Assembly (NCBI RefSeq): GCF_037414475.1
Contig: NZ_CP147913.1
Span: 1,612,001-1,676,000 of the forward strand
DNA: 64,000 bases
Reading direction: 5' to 3'
DNA from: Myxococcus stipitatus
GTDB lineage: Bacteria > Myxococcota > Myxococcia > Myxococcales > Myxococcaceae
In this document: positions 27,831 through 37,096 of the stretch, one piece after another
Position numbering within the stretch: position 1 is the first letter of the stretch
How the letters are laid out: every line of letters starts with the position of its first letter
Translations under genes and position numbers: made by a program
Notes under the pieces: generated by a model
What the model saw: the letters and a program-made list of their open reading frames with translations, nothing else
Told to the model about the DNA's origin: nothing
Database searches by the model: none

Positions 27831-29177
27831 ATGGCAGCCCCTTCGCCATCCAAGCTGCTCCGCGTCGGCCTCATCCAGAACGGCCAGATTGTCGAGGAGC
27901 ACCACGTCCGGCGTGAGACCGTCACCATCGGCCACGACGCGCGCAACACCATCGTCCTGCCCGCCGCCGACGACCGCCCCGCGCGCTTCGGCGTGTTCGA
28001 GAACCAGGGCCAGCAGTTCCAACTCGTCATCAACGAGTCCATGAAGGGCCGCGTCAACCTCGGCTCCTCCGACGTGGACTTCGACGCCCTGCGCTCCCAG
28101 GGACTCGCCTCGCGCCGGGGGGACCTCTACATCCTCCCGCTCCAGGAGAGCGCTCGCGGCAAGGTGGAGCTGGGCGACGCCACGCTCTTCTTCCAGTTCG
28201 TCGCGCCTCCGGCCGAAGAGGCCCGTCCGATTCTCCCCACGGACATCCGCGTCAGCCGCTGGAAGACGATGGACCGCGTCTTCTTCGGCATCCTCGCGGC
28301 CTCGCTCCTCATCCACTTCTCCGGCGCCGCCATCATCCTCGCCTCCGAGGCCCCCAAGGAGCAGGAGCTGGCGTTGGACCAGCTCGATGACCGCTTCGTG
28401 CGCGCCATCATCCCCCAGCGCCCCCCCGAGCCCGCGAAGGCGGCCAACGCGGGCCCCACCGAGGCCCCCAAGGAAGACACCAAGTCCCCCGAGCCGAAGG
28501 ACGGGGCGGACAAGCCCGCGACGGAGAAGCCCGCGGCCGTCGCCGCCGCCGAGCGCCACGCGGAGATGGTGAAGAAGGTCTCCGACAAGGGCCTCTTGAA
28601 GATGCTGGGCTCGCGAGGCTCCGGCTCGGGCGCGTTCCAGGACGTGCTGGGCAGCGCCAGTGGTGGCAGCGACATCGCCGCGGCGCTCCAGGGCGCCGGG
28701 GGCGTGGGTGTCGCCAACGAGGCCTCCGTCGGCAAGGGCTCGGGTCCTCGCGGCGGCGGCACCGGCACCGTGACGGGCATCGGCGAGCTGGGCACCCAGG
28801 GCGGCGGCAAGGTGGACCTGGGCACGAAGAAGGAAGTCGAAGTGAAGGGCCGCGTCCAGGAGTCCGCCCCGGAGGTGGACAGCTCCGATGTGGACCGCGA
28901 CGCGCTCGCCCGCTACGTCCGCGCGCGCAAGGGCGCCATCCAGAGCTGCTACGAGAAGGAGCTCAAGCGAAACCCCAACCTCAAGGGCAAGGTGGTGGTG
29001 CGCTTCTCCATCCTCCCCTCCGGCCGCGTGGGCGACTTCGAAATCGACGAGAACACCCTGGGCAGCGAAGCCGTCGCCAGTTGCATCCGCGCCGCCATCC
29101 GCGGCTGGGTGTTCCCCTTCAAACCCGACGACGCCGCCACCGTCTCCTACCCGTTCGTCTTCTCTCCGACAGGGTAG
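27831..29177 (+). CDS. FHA-like/TonB-like inner-membrane protein, GltG-like
   Basis: 448 residues. N-terminal FHA-like beta domain (about 8-130: RETVTIGHDARNTIVLP and following strands), one membrane helix (about 150-172), an Ala/Pro/Lys and Gly-rich periplasmic linker, and a C-terminal AgmX/PglI-type TonB-like domain (about 350-448: IQSCYEKELKRNPNLKGKVV, then a second Cys in VASCIRAAIRGWVFPF). This is the modular plan of GltG, which links cytoplasmic motor parts to the envelope complex. Nearest relative in this window is the kinase tail. It is the last tightly coupled gene of the operon. Confidence 0.88.
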   Translation: MAAPSPSKLLRVGLIQNGQIVEEHHVRRETVTIGHDARNTIVLPAADDRPARFGVFENQGQQFQLVINESMKGRVNLGSSDVDFDALRSQGLASRRGDLYILPLQESARGKVELGDATLFFQFVAPPAEEARPILPTDIRVSRWKTMDRVFFGILAASLLIHFSGAAIILASEAPKEQELALDQLDDRFVRAIIPQRPPEPAKAANAGPTEAPKEDTKSPEPKDGADKPATEKPAAVAAAERHAEMVKKVSDKGLLKMLGSRGSGSGAFQDVLGSASGGSDIAAALQGAGGVGVANEASVGKGSGPRGGGTGTVTGIGELGTQGGGKVDLGTKKEVEVKGRVQESAPEVDSSDVDRDALARYVRARKGAIQSCYEKELKRNPNLKGKVVVRFSILPSGRVGDFEIDENTLGSEAVASCIRAAIRGWVFPFKPDDAATVSYPFVFSPTG

Positions 29178-29251
29178 GCCGCTGCACGCCGGGGCTGGGT
29201 GACCAAGGCCCGGTACCCCGGTAACCACTGAATAACTGGGGGTTCGTCGCG

Positions 29252-29280
29252 TTGACACCCCCTCCCCCGCCTTCTACGCT
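29252..29280 (+). promoter_or_regulatory. Strong sigma-70-type promoter
   Basis: TTGACA (29252-29257), a 17-base spacer, and TACGCT (29275-29280). It is one of the best matches in the window and lies in the 111-bp gap before the coiled-coil gene. Transcription would begin about 29287. Confidence 0.7.
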
Positions 29281-29288
29281 TTGATCCA

Positions 29289-29879
29289 ATGGGAAGGGCC
29301 GGGAGAGCCGTGAGGCGTATGCGCACTGTCGGATTGGTCGCCGTCGTCGTTGCCACTGGAGTGGCCGTCGCGCAGGGACCGGCGCCTTCGCCCCGTGCTC
29401 CCGCTGCCACCGCCGCGCTCGAGAAGGCCAGTGAAGTGCCGGACTCGCAGAAGCTGGAGCGCAGCACGCAGGCGCTCGGCACCATGCGGGAGGTGCTCCG
29501 CCAGGTGCTCGGCAAGGTGGAGGAGGCCCGTCGCACCAAGGACGTGGTGAAGCTCAACTGCGCCAACGAGAAGCTCACGCAGATAAAAGGCCTGCTGCGC
29601 ATCTCCGAGCAGGCCGACGTGTCGCTCCAGGAGTCCCTCACCAGGCGTGAGGTCGCCACCAGCGAGCACGAATACACCAAGGTGATGATCGCCCAGCAGA
29701 AGGTGGCGCAACTGCGCTCCGAGGCCGAGGAGTGCATTGGCCAGCTGGCCTTCCGCACCGACGAGAACCTCTTCGTCGAGGTGGAGGAGCCGGAGAACCT
29801 GCCGGGCGGCGACCCCACTCGCCCGCCCCCTCCGGACGACGTCCTCGTCCGCCCGCCTCCCGCCAGCCCCGTCGATTAG
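29289..29879 (+). CDS. Small exported helical protein
   Basis: Up to 196 residues. The ATG at 29289 is only about 2 bases from the predicted transcription start, so either the mRNA is leaderless or the start is GTG 29310 or ATG 29319. The latter two give a neat signal peptide (MRTVGLVAVVVATGVAVAQ). The mature part is helical with a coiled coil (about 45-150, one Cys in CANEKL, another in EECIGQ) and a Pro-rich, acidic end. No family recognised. It lies between the Glt-like operon and the polysaccharide export pair. Confidence 0.85.
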   Translation: MGRAGRAVRRMRTVGLVAVVVATGVAVAQGPAPSPRAPAATAALEKASEVPDSQKLERSTQALGTMREVLRQVLGKVEEARRTKDVVKLNCANEKLTQIKGLLRISEQADVSLQESLTRREVATSEHEYTKVMIAQQKVAQLRSEAEECIGQLAFRTDENLFVEVEEPENLPGGDPTRPPPPDDVLVRPPPASPVD

Positions 29880-29934
29880 CACCTGTGCGCTCTTCGGCCC
29901 TCCGGGCGAGTCCAATCTCCGTGTCGAACAAAAC

Positions 29935-29964
29935 TTCGGACCCTGAAAACTCGCGTGCTATGAC
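29935..29964 (+). promoter_or_regulatory. Weak promoter upstream of wzpB
   Basis: TTCGGA (29935-29940), an 18-base spacer and TATGAC (29959-29964) preceded by TGC (extended -10). It lies in the 151-bp gap before the barrel gene. Confidence 0.35.
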
Positions 29965-29986
29965 GCCCCGGGTCGTCTGGGGGAGA

Positions 29987-30012
29987 GGTGGGAGCAAATA
30001 CACCCTCCCACC
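29987..30012 (+). repeat. 8-bp perfect inverted repeat in the wzpB leader
   Basis: GGTGGGAG (29987-29994) and CTCCCACC (30005-30012) with a 10-base loop, ending 18 bases before the start codon. It could be an operator or a leader hairpin affecting translation. Confidence 0.5.
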
Positions 30013-30030
30013 GGGAAGCCACTGCGAGCC

Positions 30031-31954
<1,924 letters not shown>

Positions 31955-31956
31955 GT

Positions 31957-31972
31957 TCGCGACGGCTCGCGA
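31957..31972. terminator. Short hairpin between convergent genes
   Basis: TCGCGA (31957-31962) is repeated as an inverted copy at 31967-31972 after CGGC, in the 39-base gap between wzaB and the convergent reductase gene. It is a weak candidate for a shared terminator. Confidence 0.3.
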
Positions 31973-31993
31973 GCGCGCGCCTCCACACGCGGG

Positions 31994-32878
31994 CTAGCGC
32001 ACGCCCTGAAGCACCTTGAACACCGCGGCGGTCTCCTCGGCGCCATATCCAGCGGCGAGGGCCTGCTGGAAGATTCCGGCGGCGAAGCGAGGCAACGCGT
32101 CACTGAGGTTGCCCTCTCGCGAGAGTTGCACCAACCGGGCGATATCGCCGCCCACCGTCTCCAGCGAAGTCTCTGGGTTGGCGAAGCGGCCGGACTCGAT
32201 GACCCGTGCCATGTGGCGGCTGTCCTGCCCCAGCCCCGGCGCGAAGGCCGCCAGCGTCTCGCCGAAATCCGACAGCTTCAGCCCCTCGGCCTCGCAGATG
32301 CGTGCGCCATGGGCGAACCCCAGCCAGTGCCCTGCCATGTACGACAGCACCGCCGCGCACAGGGCGCAGGCCGCGCCCACCGCTTCGCCCGCCTGTTCGA
32401 GTGTCCCCACCAGCGCGCGGAGCATGGACTCATGGCGCCGGAGGACCGCGCTTGGACCCGAAACCACGATGGAGGCCTGTTCAGTTCCAATCTGGCTCGG
32501 CCACGCGAGGATGGCACCGCTGAGAAAGTCCGCGCCCTGGCCGCGCACCCACGCATCCAGGACGCGCGCCTCCTGGGGCGTACTGGAGCTGAGCTGCACG
32601 AGCGTGCGTCCCGCCAGCGCCGTGGCGACCTCCGGCGCCGCGAGAATGGCGCGAGTGGCCGTGGCATCCGACACACACACCACGACCAAGGGGCTGGCTT
32701 GAATCGCGGCCCCGGCGCTGGCCTCAAACGCAGCCCCCGCCTGTCGCAGGGATGGGGCGCGATTCGCGGTGCGGTTCCACACCGTCACTCGATGACCGGC
32801 TGTCAGAAAGGCTCTCGCGAGGGCCGCGCCCATCTTGCCAAGCCCGATGACCGTCACGTCGCTCTGTTGCGTGTACAT
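31994..32878 (-). CDS. NADP-binding reductase, imine-reductase/6PGDH-like
   Basis: 294 residues from the ATG at 32878. Rossmann fold GLGKMG near the N-terminus followed by WNRT, the arginine/threonine phosphate-binding pattern typical of NADPH-using imine reductases and beta-hydroxyacid-dehydrogenase relatives. The C-terminal half is all helical (AAVLSYMAGHWLGFAHGARICEAEGL), as in IREDs. The longer open frame upstream is not protein-like. It is divergent from an HxlR regulator, a common arrangement in which the redox- or electrophile-responsive regulator controls the reductase. Confidence 0.85.
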   Translation of the reverse strand: MYTQQSDVTVIGLGKMGAALARAFLTAGHRVTVWNRTANRAPSLRQAGAAFEASAGAAIQASPLVVVCVSDATATRAILAAPEVATALAGRTLVQLSSSTPQEARVLDAWVRGQGADFLSGAILAWPSQIGTEQASIVVSGPSAVLRRHESMLRALVGTLEQAGEAVGAACALCAAVLSYMAGHWLGFAHGARICEAEGLKLSDFGETLAAFAPGLGQDSRHMARVIESGRFANPETSLETVGGDIARLVQLSREGNLSDALPRFAAGIFQQALAAGYGAEETAAVFKVLQGVR

Positions 32879-32951
32879 GTTCCTGTCCTGGGTTGAGCTG
32901 CGCGAGATGCGCGTGTCTGTTATTCCGTGAGACTTCAGCGCGGGACAAGTC

Positions 32952-32967
32952 CTTACAAAATCGTAAG
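32952..32967. promoter_or_regulatory. Putative HxlR-family operator
   Basis: CTTAC (32952-32956) and GTAAG (32963-32967) are inverted around AAAATC, 26 bases before the regulator start. Short TTAC/GTAA palindromes are typical HxlR/YodB-type boxes. Confidence 0.55.
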
Positions 32968-32992
32968 TACCGTGTGACGAAGAGGAGGAACG

Positions 32993-33349
32993 ATGGCGAG
33001 AAAGCAGAGCGCCCCTGACTGCGGACTGCACGCGGCGCTGGCCGTCCTCGGCGGCAAGTGGAAGCCCGCCATCCTGTGTGAGCTGCATCGAGGCCCGGCG
33101 CGGTTCGGAGCACTGAAGCGACAGGTCCTCGGCATCAGTGAGAAGGTTCTGTTCGAACAGCTCCGCGAGCTCGAGTCCACGGGAGTGGTCCTCCGGACCG
33201 TGCTCGACCCGGCACCGCCCAAGACGGTGGAATATTCCCTCACTCCTGCAGGCGCGGCGCTCACCGATGCCGTACAGACCTTGGTGGAGTGGGGCCAGCA
33301 CCACGTGCGCATCCGTGCATCCGCGCCCCAGTCCTCCATCGCGTCGTAG
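32993..33349 (+). CDS. HxlR-family winged-helix regulator
   Basis: 118 residues, almost entirely the HxlR winged helix (CGLHAALAVLGGKWKPAILC, then LGISEKVLFEQLRELESTGVV). A Cys near the N-terminus (CGL) is in the position used for thiol sensing in YodB-type members. Ribosome site GAGGAGG upstream of the ATG. Divergent from the NADP reductase, with an operator-like palindrome between them. Confidence 0.93.
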   Translation: MARKQSAPDCGLHAALAVLGGKWKPAILCELHRGPARFGALKRQVLGISEKVLFEQLRELESTGVVLRTVLDPAPPKTVEYSLTPAGAALTDAVQTLVEWGQHHVRIRASAPQSSIAS

Positions 33350-33623
33350 CGGATGTCAGCGCAATGCCTCCTCTCCACCATGCGCTCTTCATGAGAGGGC
33401 TTGAGCGGCTCGTACGAGCGGGCAACATCCCGTTGAAAACCGCCCACTCCTCCACTTCCGCGATGTCGCGCCGAGCCAGATACACACCGCCCCGTGACTG
33501 GCCTTGGGGGCCCCACCCTTGAGAGGGGCTCTCGCGTTCAACTACGGTGCCCCGGTGTCGCCGGAGAGTGTGCCGTGTGGTGCGGCCACACCGGCGACAC
33601 GAAGCTGAAAGAAGGGGGTCACC
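33350..33623. other. Intergenic region before the M57 protease
   Basis: A 274-bp gap. It holds a plausible promoter: TTGAGA (33519-33524), an 18-base spacer, and TACGGT (33543-33548). The spacer overlaps a short inverted repeat, GAGAG/CTCTC (33521-33525 with 33529-33533). Nothing else is recognised. Confidence 0.4.
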
Positions 33624-34811
33624 ATGCTTGCACGGAGTCTCGTACTTGCTGCGGGGTGCATTGCGCTGGTTTTCGGGTGCGCCGAGCCACCCGATGAAAC
33701 GCAGGAGATCATCAACAACCTGACGGAGGCTGGATTCCCATCGGACGACATCATGGTCGTCGAAGGAAAGGTCTATGTCGGAAGGGACGCCGAGGTCTCT
33801 CTCGCCGCCTCGCGAGAGATGCTCAAGCCCGGCCACGACACCGGGGAGCAGTACCGCACCACCAACCTCATCAACACGACGCTGACGAAGATCTGCATCA
33901 ACGGCTCGACGTTCACCGGCAACTTCAGCACCGCGCTCGACCTGGCCATCCAGAACTACGAGGAGCTGCCGCTCACCTTCTCCATGGCGCGCACGCCGAG
34001 CACCGGCTGTAGCTTCACCATCAACGCGGTCATCCAGCCTGGAGTGGTGGGAGGTTCCGCGGGCTTCCCCTCCGGAGGCTTGCCCTACGGAACCATCAAC
34101 ATCGGCGGCGGACTCTCCTCGTACAGCGTCGACGTCATCGAGCACGTCATCACGCACGAGATTGGCCACACCATCGGCTTCCGCCACTCGGACTACTACA
34201 ACCGCAGCATCAGCTGCGGCTCGGGTGGCGACGAGGGACAGGCCGGCGTCGGAGCCATCCTCATCCCCGGCACGCCGGGCACGGCGACCGTCGGCGGCTC
34301 GCTCATGAACTCCTGCTTCCGCACCAATGAGACGGGCGAGTTCGCGTCGAGCGACCTCTCCGCGCTGCGGACGCTGTACCTGCCCATCCAAGACAACTGG
34401 CGCTGGTGCAGCAAGTGCCAGGGATTGTTCTACGGCGGCAACCCGGGCTCCCGGTGCCCGGCAGGAGGCGCCCATGTGAATACGGGAAGCGGCAACTATC
34501 ACCTCGCGTTCGGCATCAGTCCGACAACGGGGTGGCAGGGGGGCTGGCGCTGGTGCAACAAGTGCCAGGGGTTGTTCTACGGCGGAAACCCAGGCTCCGC
34601 CTGCCCCACTGGAGGGGCTCACGATGGCAGCGGGAGCGGGGACTACCACCTTCATTTCTCCGCGGGCACAGCGCCTGACCTGCAGTCCAACTGGCGCTGG
34701 TGCAACAAGTGCCAGGGGGCGTTCTATGGTGGAAACCCCGGCTCCGTATGCCCCGCGGGCGGAGCCCACTCCAGCAACGGCAGTGGCGACTACAGCTTGA
34801 TTCTCCGCTGA
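33624..34811 (+). CDS. M57-family HEIGH metalloprotease with three C-terminal zinc-ribbon-like repeats
   Basis: 395 residues. Lipobox-like LVFGC (Cys19) suggests a lipoprotein or exported enzyme. Catalytic motif HEIGHTIGFRH: His178, Glu179, His182 and His188, the dual-action HEIGH peptidase (M57) signature known from myxobacteria. After residue about 255 come three ~49-residue repeats, each W-R-W-C-x2-C-x13-C-x5-H with FYGGNPGS between, which look like small CCCH metal-binding modules possibly for attachment to substrate. The ATG is preceded by AGAAGGGGG. A secreted predation or matrix protease is the inferred role. Confidence 0.85.
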   Translation: MLARSLVLAAGCIALVFGCAEPPDETQEIINNLTEAGFPSDDIMVVEGKVYVGRDAEVSLAASREMLKPGHDTGEQYRTTNLINTTLTKICINGSTFTGNFSTALDLAIQNYEELPLTFSMARTPSTGCSFTINAVIQPGVVGGSAGFPSGGLPYGTINIGGGLSSYSVDVIEHVITHEIGHTIGFRHSDYYNRSISCGSGGDEGQAGVGAILIPGTPGTATVGGSLMNSCFRTNETGEFASSDLSALRTLYLPIQDNWRWCSKCQGLFYGGNPGSRCPAGGAHVNTGSGNYHLAFGISPTTGWQGGWRWCNKCQGLFYGGNPGSACPTGGAHDGSGSGDYHLHFSAGTAPDLQSNWRWCNKCQGAFYGGNPGSVCPAGGAHSSNGSGDYSLILR

Positions 34812-34909
34812 CCTGAAGGAGCGAACGGCCGTGGCGGCGACCGTCACGGCCCGCTCATCCATTGCGCGGCTCAAGCCAAGGATGGAAATGGAAGTCCCAA
34901 CGAAACACC

Positions 34910-35467
34910 ATGACCGCGCAACTTCACGTCATCACAGGCGGCCCTGGCTCCGGCAAGAGCAGTCTCATCCAGGCGCTGACGGCGGAAGGGCTCAGGTCCA
35001 TGCCCGAAGCGGGCCGAGCCATCATCCAGCAGCAGGTCGAGACAGGTGGCGACGCACTCCCCTGGGCTGACCGGCTCGCCTTCGCCGAGCAGATGTTTCG
35101 CTGGGAGCTGAGAACCCATCGGGAGGCTCGCGAGCAACGTGGCCCGGTCATCCTGGACCGAGGTCTTCCCGACGTCATCGGCTACCTTCGCGTCTGCGGC
35201 CTCCCCGTGCCGCCGTATCTCTGGAAGGCCGCGAAGCTGTTTCGCTACCATCGCCGCGTCTTCATCGCGCCCCATTGGCCCGAAATCTACGCGCAGGACA
35301 CCGAGCGCAAGCAGGACCTCACGGAGGCGGAGGCCACCTGTCGCGCCATGCAAGAGGTCTACACGAGCCTGGGCTACGAGCTGCTCCCCCTTCCCCTCGT
35401 ATCGATACCGGAGCGGGTGCGCTTCGTGCGCTCACACCTCGAGCACGCCACGCCGCGCTCCTCTTGA
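34910..35467 (+). CDS. AAA_28-type ATPase/kinase-like P-loop protein
   Basis: 185 residues from the ATG at 34910. Walker A GGPGSGKSS (residues 10-18), then DRGLPDVIGYL, and a C-terminal RVRFVRSHLE. The length and arrangement fit the AAA_28 family of small P-loop NTPases; the substrate is unknown. It is followed 28 bases later by an unrelated-looking gene, with which it may be co-transcribed. Confidence 0.85.
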   Translation: MTAQLHVITGGPGSGKSSLIQALTAEGLRSMPEAGRAIIQQQVETGGDALPWADRLAFAEQMFRWELRTHREAREQRGPVILDRGLPDVIGYLRVCGLPVPPYLWKAAKLFRYHRRVFIAPHWPEIYAQDTERKQDLTEAEATCRAMQEVYTSLGYELLPLPLVSIPERVRFVRSHLEHATPRSS

Positions 35468-35495
35468 AGCACGGGCGTGGGCTACGGTGCCTCGA

Positions 35496-36296
35496 ATGTC
35501 GATGCATGAAATCGAGGACATGGTGGAAGGGGCCGTGCGCGCGATTCACGGGCGAGCGGCTCCTGGGGACATGGCGCCACGCAGCCAGATTGCCCGGCTC
35601 TTCCGCTTCCAGGGGGAATTCGACTGCTCGTTCACCCACTTCCGGGTGATGGACATCCTCCTGGCTCGCCGCTTCACGTATCAGTTCATGGTGTCGGACC
35701 ATCCCGACCACGCGGCCCGCCCCGAGTTCTTCAAGGACATCAAGAAGTTCACCTTCCTCCACGACGAGCCCGAGGCCGGCACCGAGGATGACGACGACGT
35801 CCCCAGCGAAATAGCTGGGTACATCGAGCCGCCCCACCTCTACTGCGACGCGGGCAGCCCCCTGTGGCGCCGCATGGTGGAGGCAGGGAAGCTGAAGGGA
35901 CCGGACGCCGAACCGCCCGTGCCGCTCCTCCTCGTCGATGTCGTCCACGAGGTCATGCTGGGCGCTGAAGCCGACGGCGACCTCGATTTGCTCGCCATGT
36001 GGTTCAACCTGGGGCCCGTGAGCTTGTTCGGGGACACGTTCACCAAGCTGATTCGCAAGGGTGACTTCGTGGCCAGGAACCCTTTCACCGGCAAGGACGT
36101 CTTCGCCCTGGAGGACTACGTCGCCCGAGGCCGCTTCACGCTCGAGGAGCTTCAAGCGACACCTCAAGCCACGCGGCTCCGGGACATCGCTCGTCGCACC
36201 CAGGCGCTCTCCGTCAAGCTGGCCTATGACGAACGGCCCTCGAAAGAGGCCCTCGCGCAGAGCCCCATCCATGCCTGGTGGTGGGAAGGCCTCTGA
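35496..36296 (+). CDS. Hypothetical protein, 266 residues
   Basis: No family recognised. A soluble acidic protein with no signal peptide or membrane segment. It contains SDHPDHAARPEFFKDIKKFT, then a run of acidic residues (EDDDD), and a C-terminal helix with WWWEGL. The ATG at 35496 gives the natural start; upstream codons belong to the overlapping end region of the ATPase gene. GC3 is high, so it is coding. Confidence 0.7.
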   Translation: MSMHEIEDMVEGAVRAIHGRAAPGDMAPRSQIARLFRFQGEFDCSFTHFRVMDILLARRFTYQFMVSDHPDHAARPEFFKDIKKFTFLHDEPEAGTEDDDDVPSEIAGYIEPPHLYCDAGSPLWRRMVEAGKLKGPDAEPPVPLLLVDVVHEVMLGAEADGDLDLLAMWFNLGPVSLFGDTFTKLIRKGDFVARNPFTGKDVFALEDYVARGRFTLEELQATPQATRLRDIARRTQALSVKLAYDERPSKEALAQSPIHAWWWEGL

Positions 36297-36405
36297 GCGC
36301 GCCGACTCGTCCCCTGCGACTCTTCAATCAGTGTCGGTGGTGAATCGCCAGATGGTTGAATTGAGGATGACCTCTTGTCCCCACTCGCGAGCCCGTCGGC
36401 GCTGA

Positions 36406-36756
36406 CTACTCGAGCTCCACGAGCAGGCGCTCACCCTCTCGGAGGACACGCACCGACCGCTGCATCCCCGCCTGGAAGAGGGGGACCTCCATGGGGCGCA
36501 CGAGACGGTCGGCCGTGGCCTGGAACTCGCTCCCGTCGGATGGGAGCCGAACGGCGAGCGTGAAGCGGAGGATGTCATGGCCCCCATGGCTGTATCCCGT
36601 CTGCTCCCAGCCCAGGATGTGCGCGGTCCCGGCTTCCCCCTGCTCGAGCACCTTTGCCCGACGTAGATCAGCCCGGCTTGTCCACCAGAGCAGCGCAACC
36701 GCGCCAAACACGATGAACAACCCGGCGAGCACACTCACGACCATGAGTCCCATCAT
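36406..36756 (-). CDS. Small membrane protein, DUF3592-like
   Basis: 116 residues. N-terminal membrane helix (MVVSVLAGLFIVFGAVALLWW) followed by a compact beta domain with the pattern GTAHILGWEQTG ... RFTLAVRLP ... FQAGMQRSVRV of DUF3592-like proteins. It lies 9 bases after the next upstream gene on the same strand. Role unknown. Confidence 0.65.
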   Translation of the reverse strand: MMGLMVVSVLAGLFIVFGAVALLWWTSRADLRRAKVLEQGEAGTAHILGWEQTGYSHGGHDILRFTLAVRLPSDGSEFQATADRLVRPMEVPLFQAGMQRSVRVLREGERLLVELE

Positions 36757-36765
36757 GGGCAGAGC

Positions 36766-37074
36766 CTAGCCCATCGAGGCGAACAGGCTCACCCCCCCGC
36801 CGCCGCGCGCCTCCCAGACCGCTCCCGAGTGATAGAGCGCCACCCAGCGTGGGGCCCGCGTGATGTCCGCCGGGCTGTACTCAGGCGGATGGGGTCCCCG
36901 GACAACCTCCCGAGGCGCGGGGGCACATGCGCCTGGGGACTCCGCGGGTCGCGAAACGATGATTCCATTCGAAGCGAAGAACGCCCGAGGGGAGAAGGTG
37001 AATCCTCTCCCCTCCAGGCGCCGCCCGAGCGCTTCAAGTGCTTGCTGAGGCACGTCGCTCTCGCTTCGCGGCAT
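36766..37074 (-). CDS. Small hypothetical protein, 102 residues
   Basis: A short soluble protein with no recognised family, with a Gly-rich C-terminus (RGGGGVSLFASMG). It sits between the helical-repeat gene and the DUF3592-like gene with close spacing on both sides (22 and 9 bases), suggesting an operon, but its codon bias is less decisive than its neighbours'. Confidence 0.5.
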   Translation of the reverse strand: MPRSESDVPQQALEALGRRLEGRGFTFSPRAFFASNGIIVSRPAESPGACAPAPREVVRGPHPPEYSPADITRAPRWVALYHSGAVWEARGGGGVSLFASMG

Positions 37075-37096
37075 GAGTCGGCCCCGCCGTGGGCTC

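Noticed and set aside
26988..29258. Minus-strand open frame of 756 residues
   Set aside because: Same reason: it overlies the TPR lipoprotein, the small exported protein and the GltG-like gene.
31994..33304. Extended start of the reductase frame to 33304
   Set aside because: The codons upstream of ATG 32878 overlap the regulator gene on the other strand and are not reductase-like.
34390..34800. Regular DNA repeats resembling a CRISPR array
   Set aside because: The repeats stay in one reading frame and encode the three CCCH-like modules of the protease; spacing is not CRISPR-like.
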